Shown here piece after piece: positions 45,258 to 56,193 of a DNA stretch of 64,000 bases. Position 1 is the first letter of the stretch. The number at the start of each line of letters is the position of its first letter. The notes under the pieces are model-generated. The model made no database searches. It had not been told where the DNA came from and saw nothing but the letters and a program-made list of their open reading frames with translations. This stretch comes from Gnetum montanum (Eukaryota > Streptophyta > Gnetopsida > Gnetales > Gnetaceae), in contig MNCI01008036.1 in assembly GCA_015680685.1 (NCBI GenBank), positions 165,664 to 229,663 of the forward strand, read 5' to 3'. Position numbers and translations under genes: made by a program.

Positions 45258-48050
45258 GATGACACTTAAGGGAAAGCGTGTGCAAGAAGGAGGATCATCC
45301 CAACCAAGGGACAAACGGCCAAGAATGAGAAGGGGTCAAGAACAACCCCATGAGCAAGTAGAGACCTCTTCAAGAGGAGCCCAAAGTGGAATCTATTTGA
45401 TAGATTCTTGAAGAAGCGGCTGCAATAGAAAAGTGTCACAGAGATGAGGCACTAGAGCCTAGACTGAACCTTGAGGTTACCTTGACGGAGGCTTGCCTCA
45501 AGCAACTTGCAAATGAGGTTCAGAAATTGATGCTCTAAGAGTTAAAATTTGGACCTGTCTTAGAGTTCACAACTCCAAAACTTAAGACTCAATTGCAAAA
45601 CTCTCCCATGTGGCCCATAATCACTTCCAGCAAGGAGTGGTACATGGGAGAGACATACTTGTTCTAGAATAATTGACAAGCTAGTTCAATGGTCAAGATC
45701 AAGAAAATTTCAGTGTCCTACTAGGTGAAGTCATCATAAAGACCCTTGGGTCATTAGAAACTAGGATAGACCTTGCTAAAATCTCCATGCAGGCAAATCC
45801 TAGTGTCAAGAAAGAATGGATGCTATGATATTATGGAGTCAATTGTAAGGAGTTTGGCACACTCACCATGGTGAAATGCACATAGTTTAAAATTGTGACC
45901 TTTCACCTTGATCCAACAATGAGGCCAAGCAAGATCATAGCTTTTTTAGCCCATGTGTGTGCCTCTCTAAGAAGTAGATCCCTTGTTAACATTCCACATC
46001 TGATTCATCTTAAGATAGAGAAGTGATTTAAGACAAATGAATGTGGAAAGAAGGTTCTCCCCTTCCCATGTCTCATCTAGAAATTATGCAAGAGGGGAGG
46101 CATAACTTGTTATACAAATGATGTTGTCTAATGTGCTCCATCCACTTCCTGGGCAAAGATGATGAAGGAAAAGGTGCCTACCAAAATCATCCAAGAAGAG
46201 GATCAACAACCAACACCTCCATCATGCACTGACAAAACAATACCAAAGTTCTGCATTACCCTTAAGTGCATGTGCAAGATCCAAGAGAAGCTCTTGTTAG
46301 AGCAAGAGCAGCAAGTGGGAATGAGTGATGGTGATCCATCTGTGTATCACTTAACAATGAGTCACCTTAATAAAGTGGCTCAAACTATCAGCTGGATGGT
46401 AGGAGGAGGCCAGTTTTCTTAGCCCAAAGAATGCAGTTGCCTACAAGATTAAATCCTAATGCTTGAGAGGTAATGGTATCTCTCTCATAATAGCAGTAAT
46501 TCCCAAAAATATTTGGGAATGCTACTACTTTCTCAATGCATCTGGGGGAGGGTGAGGGAGCAACTATCTTAGTCATGCAGCACCATGGGCAGGAGATAGT
46601 ATTAGAGGTGGTTGTTGACAGAATCACCAAAGCATTGAATGCACCTACAACATCTATACTAGACATTGCTGCACTCAGAGATGTGCAAACATCTATAGGA
46701 ATAATTAGCTGTAGATTAAATGTAGCCCAACACAAGGAGTTGCTAGACTGACTAGTGGAAACTAGACAACTGATTCCAAATGACTTTGACCTTCTAGATA
46801 CAATCACTACAATCTAATTGAAGCTACTAAAATTGAGGAGCAAGTGCATCATAGTGGAGGGGCAACTTGGCTGTGGAGGTTGCTAAATTAAGAGCCTATC
46901 ATACTAATCTTGCATTTCTCAACCCTACACTAACAAGGGATGAAGTCTTCAAGTAACTTGAAGACAAGGTTAAAAAGGTTGAGAACGAGAAGGAGATAGT
47001 TGTCTTTGACTAATCTGTGGCCAATGCCAAAACATACAACATTTAGAAGGACTTGGTCTAGACACACCATGAGAATGTAATTTTGACCACAAAAAAATAT
47101 CACTTGTGGAATGTTGATGTGCAGAAGCAATAGATGCAAAATTTTATCCATCAACAGCAAGAGAAACTAGCTAGAATGAAAAATGAACTGAGGAGATTGG
47201 TAGTAGAAAATCAAAATCTCTCCATGGAGGACGTCTGAGCTCTTCGTCGAAAACCTACGATAGAGATAGTCACCTAGAAAAATGAGGCTCTCAAAATTGA
47301 GAGAGTTAAGAACCATGACAAAGATTAGGTTGGTCTATAGAAAGAAATTAATGAAAAGCACATCCAAATGACAATGGCAAAAGTCAATGAGGCCCTCTAG
47401 CACTTAAGAAAGGAGGTGATGTTTGGTAGCCTATCTTTAATGGGCTAAATGACTACAACAACATAGAGATTTGTATGAAAGAGCTATAGATTAAGTAGAT
47501 GATGGAGTTCATGGAGTTTACTAATCTTCATTATGCAAATTTGGTAATACTAACTACTAGTAGGCCACAATCCAAATTGGAGAAATAAGTGGCCAACTCA
47601 TACTTGTACGAGGCAGAGTTCAAGCATCAAAAAGACACCAAGCAAAAGCTTGAGATTGTCAATGTTGAACCTAAGGTTCTCATAGTGAAATTCATTGATC
47701 AATGATCAACAATTGAAAACTTGGCCAAGAGAATGAACGACTACCATGAGCTACACAATGCACTTAGAGCATTCAATATCAAACATAAATAGTTTGCTAC
47801 CTAGCTCATGAATGTTAAGGAGTTCTTCCCTAAAATGCCCTATTTGTGAGATATTCTCCTCCTAGCCCATATTGGTGAAGCCCCATGTATTATCAATGAT
47901 CCTCGAAGTAAGGAGGAGAAGATGAAGGCACTATTTCTTTCACCAAAAGATGCAGCTACCATAGGACAAACACAACTACCTCAACCACCACGTGCACTCG
48001 AAGCAAGAGAAGGTCCTTTGAAGCCTTAGGAGCCTCCACCACTTAGGACC
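45258..48050 (+). pseudogene. E2 third ORF (degenerate, downstream of pol)
   Basis: Begins near 45258 with a basic Gln/Arg/Ser-rich start (MTLKGKRVQEGGSSQPRDKR). The conserved block near 45890-46025 reads FKIVTFHLDPTMRPSK, LRSRSLVNIPHLIHLKIEK, followed by VLPFPCLI and KLCKRGGITCYTNDVV. 46159-46422 is open (MMKEKVPTKIIQEEDQQ). The C-terminal half is coiled-coil-like, with ENQNLSMEDV and then ALRRKPTIEI near 47215-47265, aligned with E4's NKALSMEEVCAIRQKLAIEI. It ends just before the polypurine tract. No enzyme motif is visible. The position suggests an env-like or accessory protein. Confidence 0.5.
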
Positions 48051-48255
48051 ATTTGATCTTCTCCAATGTCTTTGCACCATCTCAAGAATTGTGTTTGTCA
48101 GTTTTTTCCTACTATTCAGTTTTGTTGTCATGAATACCAACATTTTATAATCAATGTAAAATCATACACCGAAATTTATGTGTTTTTTTTTGTGTGTCAA
48201 TAATTCCATACATTCCTAAATTTTGTAAAGAAATCAATGACAAGCTTTCATTTTG

Positions 48256-48266
48256 TCATGGGGGCA
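48256..48266 (+). promoter_or_regulatory. E2 3' polypurine tract
   Basis: tcatgggggca directly before the LTR start TGATGATGCATC. It is almost identical to the internal tract at 33243 (tcatgggggag). Confidence 0.7.
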
Positions 48267-49131
48267 TGATGATGCATCATGGTTTAGCTGCATCGTTGAG
48301 ATCTCATTGACGTGATCCCATCAATGCAGGGTTTAACCTATTGACATTACTTGTCGATGAGGCACCCTATTTTTACCTATAAATGTGCACCTCCCACCCC
48401 ATTTATGGCATTCCTTTCATAAGTTGTAGCAAAGCTCTAGTAGTTTTTTTCCAAAAGTTAGAATATTTTCTAAGTGCCCGTAATAGGAGTCAAAGAGTGT
48501 ATGAACCTTTATTTGAGAACTATTGTACCTAAGCACTGCAGCATGTGGAGCAATAAATACAAGCTTTCTGATAAACTTTGCACCACTTTGAAATAGATTA
48601 ATTGTTTCCTTTATGCATTTAATATTTTTAAGCAATTTCATTTAATGTTTTAAGTAATTAATTAATTAAGTTAGATTAAATAGCAATTAATTAAAACACT
48701 TAAGTATGACCACTTCAAGCATACGTGTAATGCTTGGTAATTTCAATAACCCTTAACGTTTGGTAACCCAGTATCATTATATGTGTTCAAGATGTGTATG
48801 GCAAGTGGGAACGGATGCTTATGTTAGGATTAGTTAAGTGTTAGCTAGCTAATTATATTAAATTAGCAATTAAATATCTTTATTCACTATTCTTCATTCT
48901 TAGGTGACTTAAACATAAAATGATAAAAATGATAAAAATCATATGCCTTAGTTATACTTAACGATACCCTTGTACTCACAAGTGTAACTGGGAAGACAAC
49001 AATTGCAATAGTTGATTCACCTCCTAGAACTAGTGTACTTAGAAGGCTAAAAGTCCTTGAAATTTTATCGGATCATGCGTAAATGCTTGTGATTTGTATG
49101 GTTGGGCGTAGGGTATACTTGTCACTCATCA
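48267..49131 (+). repeat. E2 3' LTR
   Basis: 865 bases, TGATGATGCATCATGG to GTCACTCATCA, matching 20010-20897 plus 27000-27004. The candidate TATA box ctataaatg lies near 48379. Confidence 0.85.
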
Positions 49132-50060
49132 TAAGGGAAGTACATCAAAGAAAAAATTATAGGAGGTTTCAAGGCTCTGTATTCTTTCAAAAACAAGTGT
49201 AAGGATTTAGGCCTTTAGGCTTGGAATGTTAAAAAATAAATTTTTAAAACTATCATTTATCCTACCATATTATAGTAATGTGTTGTTTGGGGACTTAGAC
49301 TCAATGCTAAACTTTGGAAAGATATGGAAAGAGTACAAAAATCATTTGTTCTTAATGAGTTAAGGGTGAAGATGCAAACATCTTACTTAATATTATTATG
49401 TGAATGTGATTTATTATCTTTAGAAGTAGAATCCTTATGTCAATTCATTACATACCCTCATAGCTTGCATATCTCAAGGTAAGAGAAATTTTCTAAAGTA
49501 GTTCTTGAGGATTTGCGAGACCATGGTTGGTATTTTCAGGGGTGAAATGGTTGAGAAAATGTAATATCTCTTAGAAGGACATGCACCAAATTTCTAAGCA
49601 TATTCACCAACTAGTCAAACAAAAGGTTTTAACACAAATGTGGGCTAATGTGGAAGGCAAGAGGCAATTTAATTTACATCACATTAGATATAATAAACTA
49701 GATGTAGAAGCTCACTATCTCTCAGCTATTATTCCCATCAAGTATCTGAATGCTATCAATAAGCTTTCTTTAAGTTATCATCATCTTGGAATTAAAAGTG
49801 GAAGATGGATTCAACTCCCTTGAGAAGAATGCATTTATAGGTTTTGTAAATCAAGATTCCCTTGAAGATGAGTTACATGTGTCTTTTTCTTGTACTATGA
49901 ATACCTATCTGAGATAGAATTATAATGTTACCACAAAAAGCTTGTTTGATTTGTTTTTGATACACCCATTAGTACTTGGTCAATTTGTAGAGTCTATCTT
50001 TATTCTTCATAAAAATATAATATTTTTCCAATAGATCCTATAGGTCTTCATATGTTATAA
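49132..50060 (+). pseudogene. LINE reverse transcriptase C-terminus, continuation of 20009
   Basis: Opens with GKYIKEKIIGGFKALYSFKN, then FKTIIYPTIL, VVWGLRLNAKLWKDMERVQK and SFVLNELRVK, the conserved LINE thumb/C-terminal pattern that follows the YLG motif. 49581-49823 is open and ends SLSYHHLGIKSGRWIQLP, followed by EECIYRFCKSRFP, a Cys-containing C-terminal motif seen in plant LINEs. It completes the RT that stops at 20009 and shows E2 is an insertion. Confidence 0.75.
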
Positions 50061-51150
50061 AGCTTCATTTCATTTCATATTTTGCACAAGGACCATGACT
50101 TTTAACAACACAATCAAAACATTTAGAATACATTCAGAAATATTTTTTATTGCAAGAGTTTAAGGTAAACATTCAAACTCAATATGATACTTTGTTAGCT
50201 AAACCTTATATGTTTCTTGTAAAAATTGCAACTCTTCATTAGCTTATTAACGTATATCAAAAAATGATTGTTAAACCTTAAGTACACCTTTCCCCAATTT
50301 TTTAAAAGAATGGTTTCATGAGGAAAAAATGGCTTAAAATGGAATATTTAAGGCAAAGATTTAAATTTATAACCTAATGAACTTAGAAGAATGATCCAAT
50401 TAAAGACTCTTAAGAGCATGTGGGAACAAACTATTGGAAAAAACCAATTCTATTACATCACATCTAGGCAGGATACTTATCATAAAATCTACTTGTATGC
50501 CTATTGCAATTGCAATGCACATTAAAGTTATTATTAATCATGTTCAAGTATGGTTTTACTACCCGTTGATCAAGATAGAGTGGTGGATTAATCTTTTGAG
50601 AGAGCAATGTATATGTTGGGGTGTTGAAACCAAACTATTTATCATTTGATTGAACATCTTAGATAAAAATATATGATTGTTTTGTAACAAAGAGTTTGTA
50701 TGATTTATTTTTGTTGCATCCAATGGGGCTTAGCCACATTATTAAATCTATTTTTATTTTCCATGAGCTGGATGTAAGTTTTGTCTAATAGATCTTTTTT
50801 GGTCACCGATGTGATAAAATCTTCAGTTTTAGTTTCAACTGATTATTTATATCGAAGTACATATAGCCAATATGATACTTTAACTTAAGTAGACCATAAT
50901 AATGTGTTAAACTGGCATACTCTTTGGAATCGAACAAACCATAAGTCACATGCTCTAATAATTGAGCATTGCCTCATTGACAATGTTAATGAGAGATGGT
51001 TCAATTAGTTACCTCATTATCTAAAAAATATTATGTAGACAAGAGGTTGTTGGTTCAAGTGATAGCGATGTATCTTTACATTCTACCTGAGCTCTATTAC
51101 AATATCATGCTAATTATATGTTGTGAATGTACATAAAAAAAACAAACGAA
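50061..51150 (+). repeat. LINE 3' tail and unresolved repeat debris
   Basis: A second, shorter copy of LINE tail-like sequence occurs at about 50655-50810 (acaaagagtttgtatgattt, attattaaatctatttttat), similar to 49930-50040. Near 50995-51130 an internal-promoter-like pair (atggttcaattagttacc ... gttggttcaagtgatag) followed by an A-rich tail (acataaaaaaaacaaac) could be a tRNA-derived SINE. This is a weak call. Confidence 0.35.
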
Positions 51151-52455
51151 CAAATAAGAAGAAGTATTAGTTTTGGACTACAACATACACTGCCTCCTTC
51201 ATAGTCTCAGGTTTCTATACACCTTGCTACCCTCACCTCCCAAATTATTGTTTGCACAACGATTGTATTTATTAAAGTAATCCATTAGCATGTTGGATGC
51301 AAGTTATTGATACTACCTAACTAGTTAGGTGTTATTTGGGTTCTTTAATAAATTGTTAAATATATTGATGCACATGTTTCAAACCAAGTTTGATGTTTAG
51401 TTGGATTGTAGTTGTTTGATTGGTGGTTCAAATTTCTCTAATGCTTTGCCAACCTGTCTATGCATCTACCATGCAAATTGAAATAGAGGTCATTAGCCTT
51501 GCTTGATAGGTACATGCATATATAGATGTGCATTGTTCAAACTGAATCATGACTTTTGAGTTTGATGGTTAACTTAATGGTAGATCATGAAACCTATGAT
51601 TTCAAAATGTTCATTAATGTAACGTGCACTAGTACTTGTCTATGGTGAAACTAGTTAAAAATCAAATCATTTAACAATCTTTCTTGTAAATTTCCAAGAA
51701 ACCTATTAACCTTTATTGGTGGTAGTATAGAGTTGTAGCTACTATAGTGAAACTTTAAAAGTAGTAGGTGTAATAATTAAGCTCATTTACTTGTGGAATA
51801 TTGGCAAATAAATGTTCATGTAACATTATATTGCATATATTACTCGTAAGACATTTCATTTGAAAGTTCCAAGTCATGAGTTCAATTCTATTAAGCAATG
51901 CCAAATTATATAAAATTCTAATTAAATTATATATCTTAGAGTGTACTCATATTTCACTTATTTCAAATTCCAACGCCCCCTAAACTTAACCTATTACATT
52001 TACTAAAATATTGATAACAAACTACATTAATTTTACTGATTTTTATATGGAACTTGAATTTTAGTCGAACTAAAAATGCCTCCATAACAGACGTCAAATT
52101 CACACATTTGATGAATCGAACGATCCAGACAAATCAGATAACAAGGGAATGTTCTTCATCGTTATCAGTTTGTGTTCATTAAATGTGAGCATTGGCTACA
52201 TCAACCATCTTAGCTGCACGTCTGTCCAAGAACACGGGATTCAACGGTGTCCGCATATTTTTCCACATAGTTGACATTTTTAGCCTTGCTAAACATGTGT
52301 TTTTTTTTTCAAATTCTAAAAAATGCACAACCTTAACAACCATTTCAACGTGAATGAAATAAAACTAAAAATTAAATTAAATTGCACTTATCTTTTCCCG
52401 GTTATTTGAAGAGGTTAAGTTTTTGTTCAGGTGATGCTTTTAGTATTACCCATTA
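51151..52455. other. Unassigned AT-rich intergenic DNA
   Basis: No credible ORF, no match to the elements in this window. Nothing further recognised. Confidence 0.5.
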
Positions 52456-52603
52456 AAAACTGTTCATGCCCAATCTCTTACTATTAAAAAAAATTCATTA
52501 TCTAGAAATTCAATGCTTAAGCTTTGGTAAAAACTGTTCATGCCCAATCTCTTACTATTAAAAAAAATTCATTATCTAGAAATTCAATGCTTAAGCTTTT
52601 TCA
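52456..52603 (+). repeat. Two identical tandem 74-bp units
   Basis: The unit beginning aaaactgttcatgcccaatc occurs at about 52456 and 52530 and ends at aattcaatgcttaagctt. I see no differences between the copies, so the duplication is recent compared with its surroundings. Confidence 0.9.
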
Positions 52604-53075
52604 TATTCAATTTTCTAGATAATACTCTAGTGCATTGACACTACTAAAAAAATTTTCATATCCAATCTCTTACCACTAAAATAGGATCTTCATTTGGAGC
52701 CTCAACAATGGAAGAATGAAATGTGCCAACATTGGAAAGAACACCAAAGGTGAAAGCACTCTAGTGGAAGTGATACTTACCACTACAAATGTTTCCATGT
52801 CCAATCTCTTACCCTTAAAAAAGAATCTTCATTTGAAGCCTCAATAATGAAGCTTTGAAATGTGTTGAGATTGAAAAGAACACAAAAGACAAAATCACTA
52901 TGCTAGACCAACACTAACCACTAAAAAAGTTTCCATGTCCAAACTTCATTTGTAGCCTCAATAACGAAATGTGTTGAGATCAGAAAAAAACATGAAAGAC
53001 AAAATCATAGAGCTAGACTAACACTAAGCACTAAAATAGTTTCCATGCCCAATCTCTTGGTGCAAAAAACACAAA
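52604..53075 (+). repeat. Degenerate minisatellite, unit about 115-145 bp
   Basis: Units begin (t/c)atatccaatctcttacc (near 52648), tttccatgtccaatctctta (near 52791), tttccatgtccaaacttcat (near 52931) and tttccatgcccaatctcttg (near 53040). Each has cttcattt(g)gagcctca followed by atgtg and aagaacac. The 74-bp units above contain the same tgcccaatctctta core, so the whole tract shares an origin. Confidence 0.8.
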
Positions 53076-53279
53076 AAAAGAAAGAAAAAAGATTTTCATT
53101 TGGAGCCTCACGGCTTATTTAGGTATACGAAACTTGTTAGTAACATTGCCAAGATTTGAACCCGTACCATTCAACTTGAGAACCCAAAGCCTTGCCATCA
53201 CTCCAAACGATAGTCCCTCACCCTCTTATCCTAAGAATAATAAAAACCAAAAAAGATATCCCAATTACAATGGTGGTTA

Positions 53280-56193
53280 AAGCCTAATATAAATGCCGCG
53301 CAAAGTACAGGGCCAATTATGACCGCTCATGTGAACACGAGGTAAAGCAAAGCAGCGGTGGAAAATCAGGCGAAAAGCAGGGGCAGCACCAGCACCAGCA
53401 CCAGAGCAAAGCAAGAAAAAAAAAAGAAAAGCAGCGAGTTTACTTGATTGACGTGGCTCTTGTGTTGTTGATGTTGTTGTTGTGTGCATCATTTTCCTTG
53501 TGCACGCAGGAAAAATCATGTCCGAGAAGGAGAAGAAGTGCTTTTTTGCTTGCATAATTCCCGAGACTTCGACCTCACGGCCACGGCGACGGATTCCTTT
53601 CAATTCCATGATTGCTTCTGCTTGTTGTGAAATGAATCCATACGAATCCAAATCCACGGTTTGAATAGGATTATTATTGCTCTTGTAATTGTCGTTATTA
53701 TTCGGCGTTGTTGCTCTGCGCTGTGGTCTATTTTAATCCTTTTTGGCGCTTCTGCGGATGATTCGGTTTACGTTTTTGTGTTCGTTTTCGTCATTCGCAG
53801 CAGGACATGCTTGGCACGCTTTGGCGGAAAATCGAGCGTCCTTGGATTTGTTAATCGCGTTCGGTGTGGGAGCCACGCCAGCGGCGACCGCGTTTCGATT
53901 CGAAAAAACGTTAAGGTTTGGTTCACTGCTTTTTTAAAGTATTGTTTCATGTTTCTGCTTGCGGAAACATGTGTTTCTCGCCGGCGCTTTGCTTTGAATT
54001 AAACGGCGAAGTTCGGCTTTTGGCTATGGCGTTTCGATATTGTGATATAAGCGGTGGCGGCAGCGACGGCGTTTGCTTGCTTTGATAACAATAATTATTT
54101 GATTTGCAGCAGCGACGCGTAAGCGTGGATTGCGATTTGCGAGCGGCATGCGACCGGCCGGCCCAAACGTGGAGGCACGCCCTTTTGACTGGTGTAAGGA
54201 CTGTTTCTCTGTAATTATGTTCAGGTTTTCTCTGCTTCATTTTGCTTTGTCAAATGAAATTGTTGTGTGTAAGTTCGTGTCAAATTTTTTACGGCTTTCT
54301 GTTTAGAGGAATGAGAGTTATTGTGTTTGTAAAGTGTAGATAATTGTACTTTCTGTTTATTCATCGTTAATTTAACTGTTTTGATGGAAGTAATGGATAC
54401 GGCTTTCTGTTCAGAGAAGTGAGAATTCTTGTGTTTGTAGAATGGTAGATGATCGTACTTTCTGTTTAATTATCTTTTCGACGGCAGTAAAGCAATCGAG
54501 TTACGCTGAAAAGTAGTTGTTTGACTTTCTAGAGAGGTTTTAAATGGTCAAGAAGTTGTTAGCAGCATAAAACTATGATTGGGTTTTGTATTTCCGGACT
54601 ATCAAATGGCGTGCAATTTGTTTTGCCTCTTTGGGACCTCTTATGAATACACGAAGAGGCATTGTTAAATTTTGATTATGTTTGAATGTTGTTCGTGACG
54701 AGAGGGATGAGTTTAAAACTGATGAAGCTTTTCCAGGCTTTTTCCACGTATTACTGAGGTGCCGTTTATAACTTTTTAATTAGGCGTACTGTTTTTTATT
54801 TTCAGAGATTACGAATTCTTCCGAGCACGATATACGTTTTTGCAGAGAAAAGAAGCACGTCTGAGAATCGTTTTGTTATATTCAATAATGTTTAGGTTCT
54901 TCTCTTTGTGAATGCCTCTGCAAGCTGCTTTTAGTTCTCCCAGTCGCAGAGAAAGCGGGTATACCTTGTGTAACGGTTCCTCACGCGTTCGGAGTCGGTA
55001 ACGAAGGTCTTCACATGGCCAAACGCGGCGTCCTGGTTTCGTCGAGTCGCGGAAATTTGAGGTTTCCATGAGTGCTACGCTACTGGACGAGCAGGATACA
55101 ATTCTGCCCCGGCACGTCTTGACATGGAAAGTAATTCAAGGATTTGATGATCTTTGGAACTTTAGAGTACTAGGCCTGCTTGCACCACGTGGCTGTCGGG
55201 ATCGTTTTCTTCAGGGAGACGCTATGGTTTAGTTTCCGTTTCTGTTCTTCCCGTTTTGATTGCGCGGAGACTTTCGAGGCCTTTGATAGTGTAGTTCAGA
55301 CGTGGCCAGATCAGTACTTTTGCGCATTTTGCGTGGAGATTGACTGGTACTTGATCTTGCGCAGGGCGTGTGACTTCTTCGTCTTGTTGCGGCCTCCTCC
55401 CTCTTTTGTTGCCTTGGAGCCTTCAGCTGTAAGGTACAGGTTTTTCTGTTGTGGAAAAAGAAAGTCGGGACGAAAATGGAAGGAATTTAGGTATTATGAT
55501 TTCATTGCTTCGATGAAGACGCTTAGGTGAGATTGAAGATTTTTGAGCTGTTTTCAAAAGCGTGGGGAGAATTAAGAAACAATATAGACGATGTAGATGC
55601 TTTTTCAAAGATGCAGTTAATTCGACAAGGAATCAAATCTGCAGATTTCTCCGGGAGAAGTGTAATTTCTGATCGGAGAAGAGGGCCTGGACGGTATCCT
55701 TAGAAGCTTAAGAGGAAGCAAAAGGATTAAATAGGGTCAATTTCGGACCGGAGTTCGATTTGGATATACAGAGGACTAAAAGGTGAAATCTAAAGCCGAT
55801 ACAAGGATTCAAATGCATCAAGAAATTTCTAGACCCCCTTTCTTAAAACTTAAAAGTGGAATTTAAAAGCAGGAGCGGAGCTATTTTCAGAAAGCGGAGG
55901 AACTACGGAAACTGAAAGTAGAAATTTAAAAGCGAAAGAACATGGTTCCCTAATGCTGGTTCAAAAGGAAATGCCAGTGAATTTGAGCTTTTATAGAAGA
56001 TGCTTCTGGGGTTGAATTGAGAATAGATGACGGAATTCAAACCTGGATTGAAACTCTTTTGGTTAGTAATACGAAGAGCAATCAGTGGAGGTATAGTTGT
56101 AGCTGTTTTGAAACGTTGATCACAAGAAGGAATCACGGTTATTCAGGAGGATTTTTGCAGAGAGGTCAAGTTCATCTTATTTTTGTCGGCGAG
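53280..56193 (+). promoter_or_regulatory. CpG-rich upstream region of the GTPase gene (promoter and 5' UTR presumed)
   Basis: Composition changes sharply here: CG dinucleotides are frequent (for example ggcggcagcgacggcg near 54055) while the flanking transposons are nearly devoid of them. This fits unmethylated regulatory DNA of an active gene. It also has short runs (cagcaccagcaccagcacc at 53384; gttgttgatgttgttgttgt near 53463). I cannot place the transcription start or any 5' UTR intron. Several open stretches on both strands (such as 53277-53657 minus and 55180-55530 plus) have no recognisable protein features. Confidence 0.5.

Larger units (their letters stand above)
20010..49131 (+). 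mobile_element. E2: plus-strand Ty3/gypsy element with E1 and E3 nested inside
   Basis: 5' LTR 20010-20897 plus 27000-27004; primer-binding site 27005; gag 27163 onwards; protease, RT, RNase H and integrase to about 33150; spacer 33150-33521 and 43503-45257; third ORF 45258-48050; polypurine tract 48256; 3' LTR 48267-49131. Without the inserts it is about 13 kb. Flanks are taaca (20005-20009) and taagg (49132-49136), only a partial match, so the target duplication is decayed or doubtful. The LINE frame is interrupted exactly at these ends. Confidence 0.85.

Noticed and set aside
20010-49131. Reading E2 and E3 gag-pol as one inverted-repeat element
   Set aside because: Each has its own LTR orientation, primer-binding site and order; the opposing copies are nested insertions, not arms of one palindrome.
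50995-51130. Possible tRNA gene or SINE
   Set aside because: Box A- and box B-like words are present, but no cloverleaf can be folded with confidence; kept only as a weak SINE remark.
52456-53075. Possible CRISPR-like array
   Set aside because: Units are adjacent without unique spacers and differ in length; this is a minisatellite in plant nuclear DNA.
53277-53657. 126-codon minus-strand ORF with a hydrophobic Ala/Phe/Leu stretch, upstream of the GTPase
   Set aside because: Low-complexity GCA/CCA and TTG repeats create both the open frame and the hydrophobic run; no recognisable domain.
55180-55530. 116-codon plus-strand ORF in the CpG-rich region
   Set aside because: No domain, unusual Cys/Phe/Arg composition, no splice context; likely chance in GC-richer 5' sequence.
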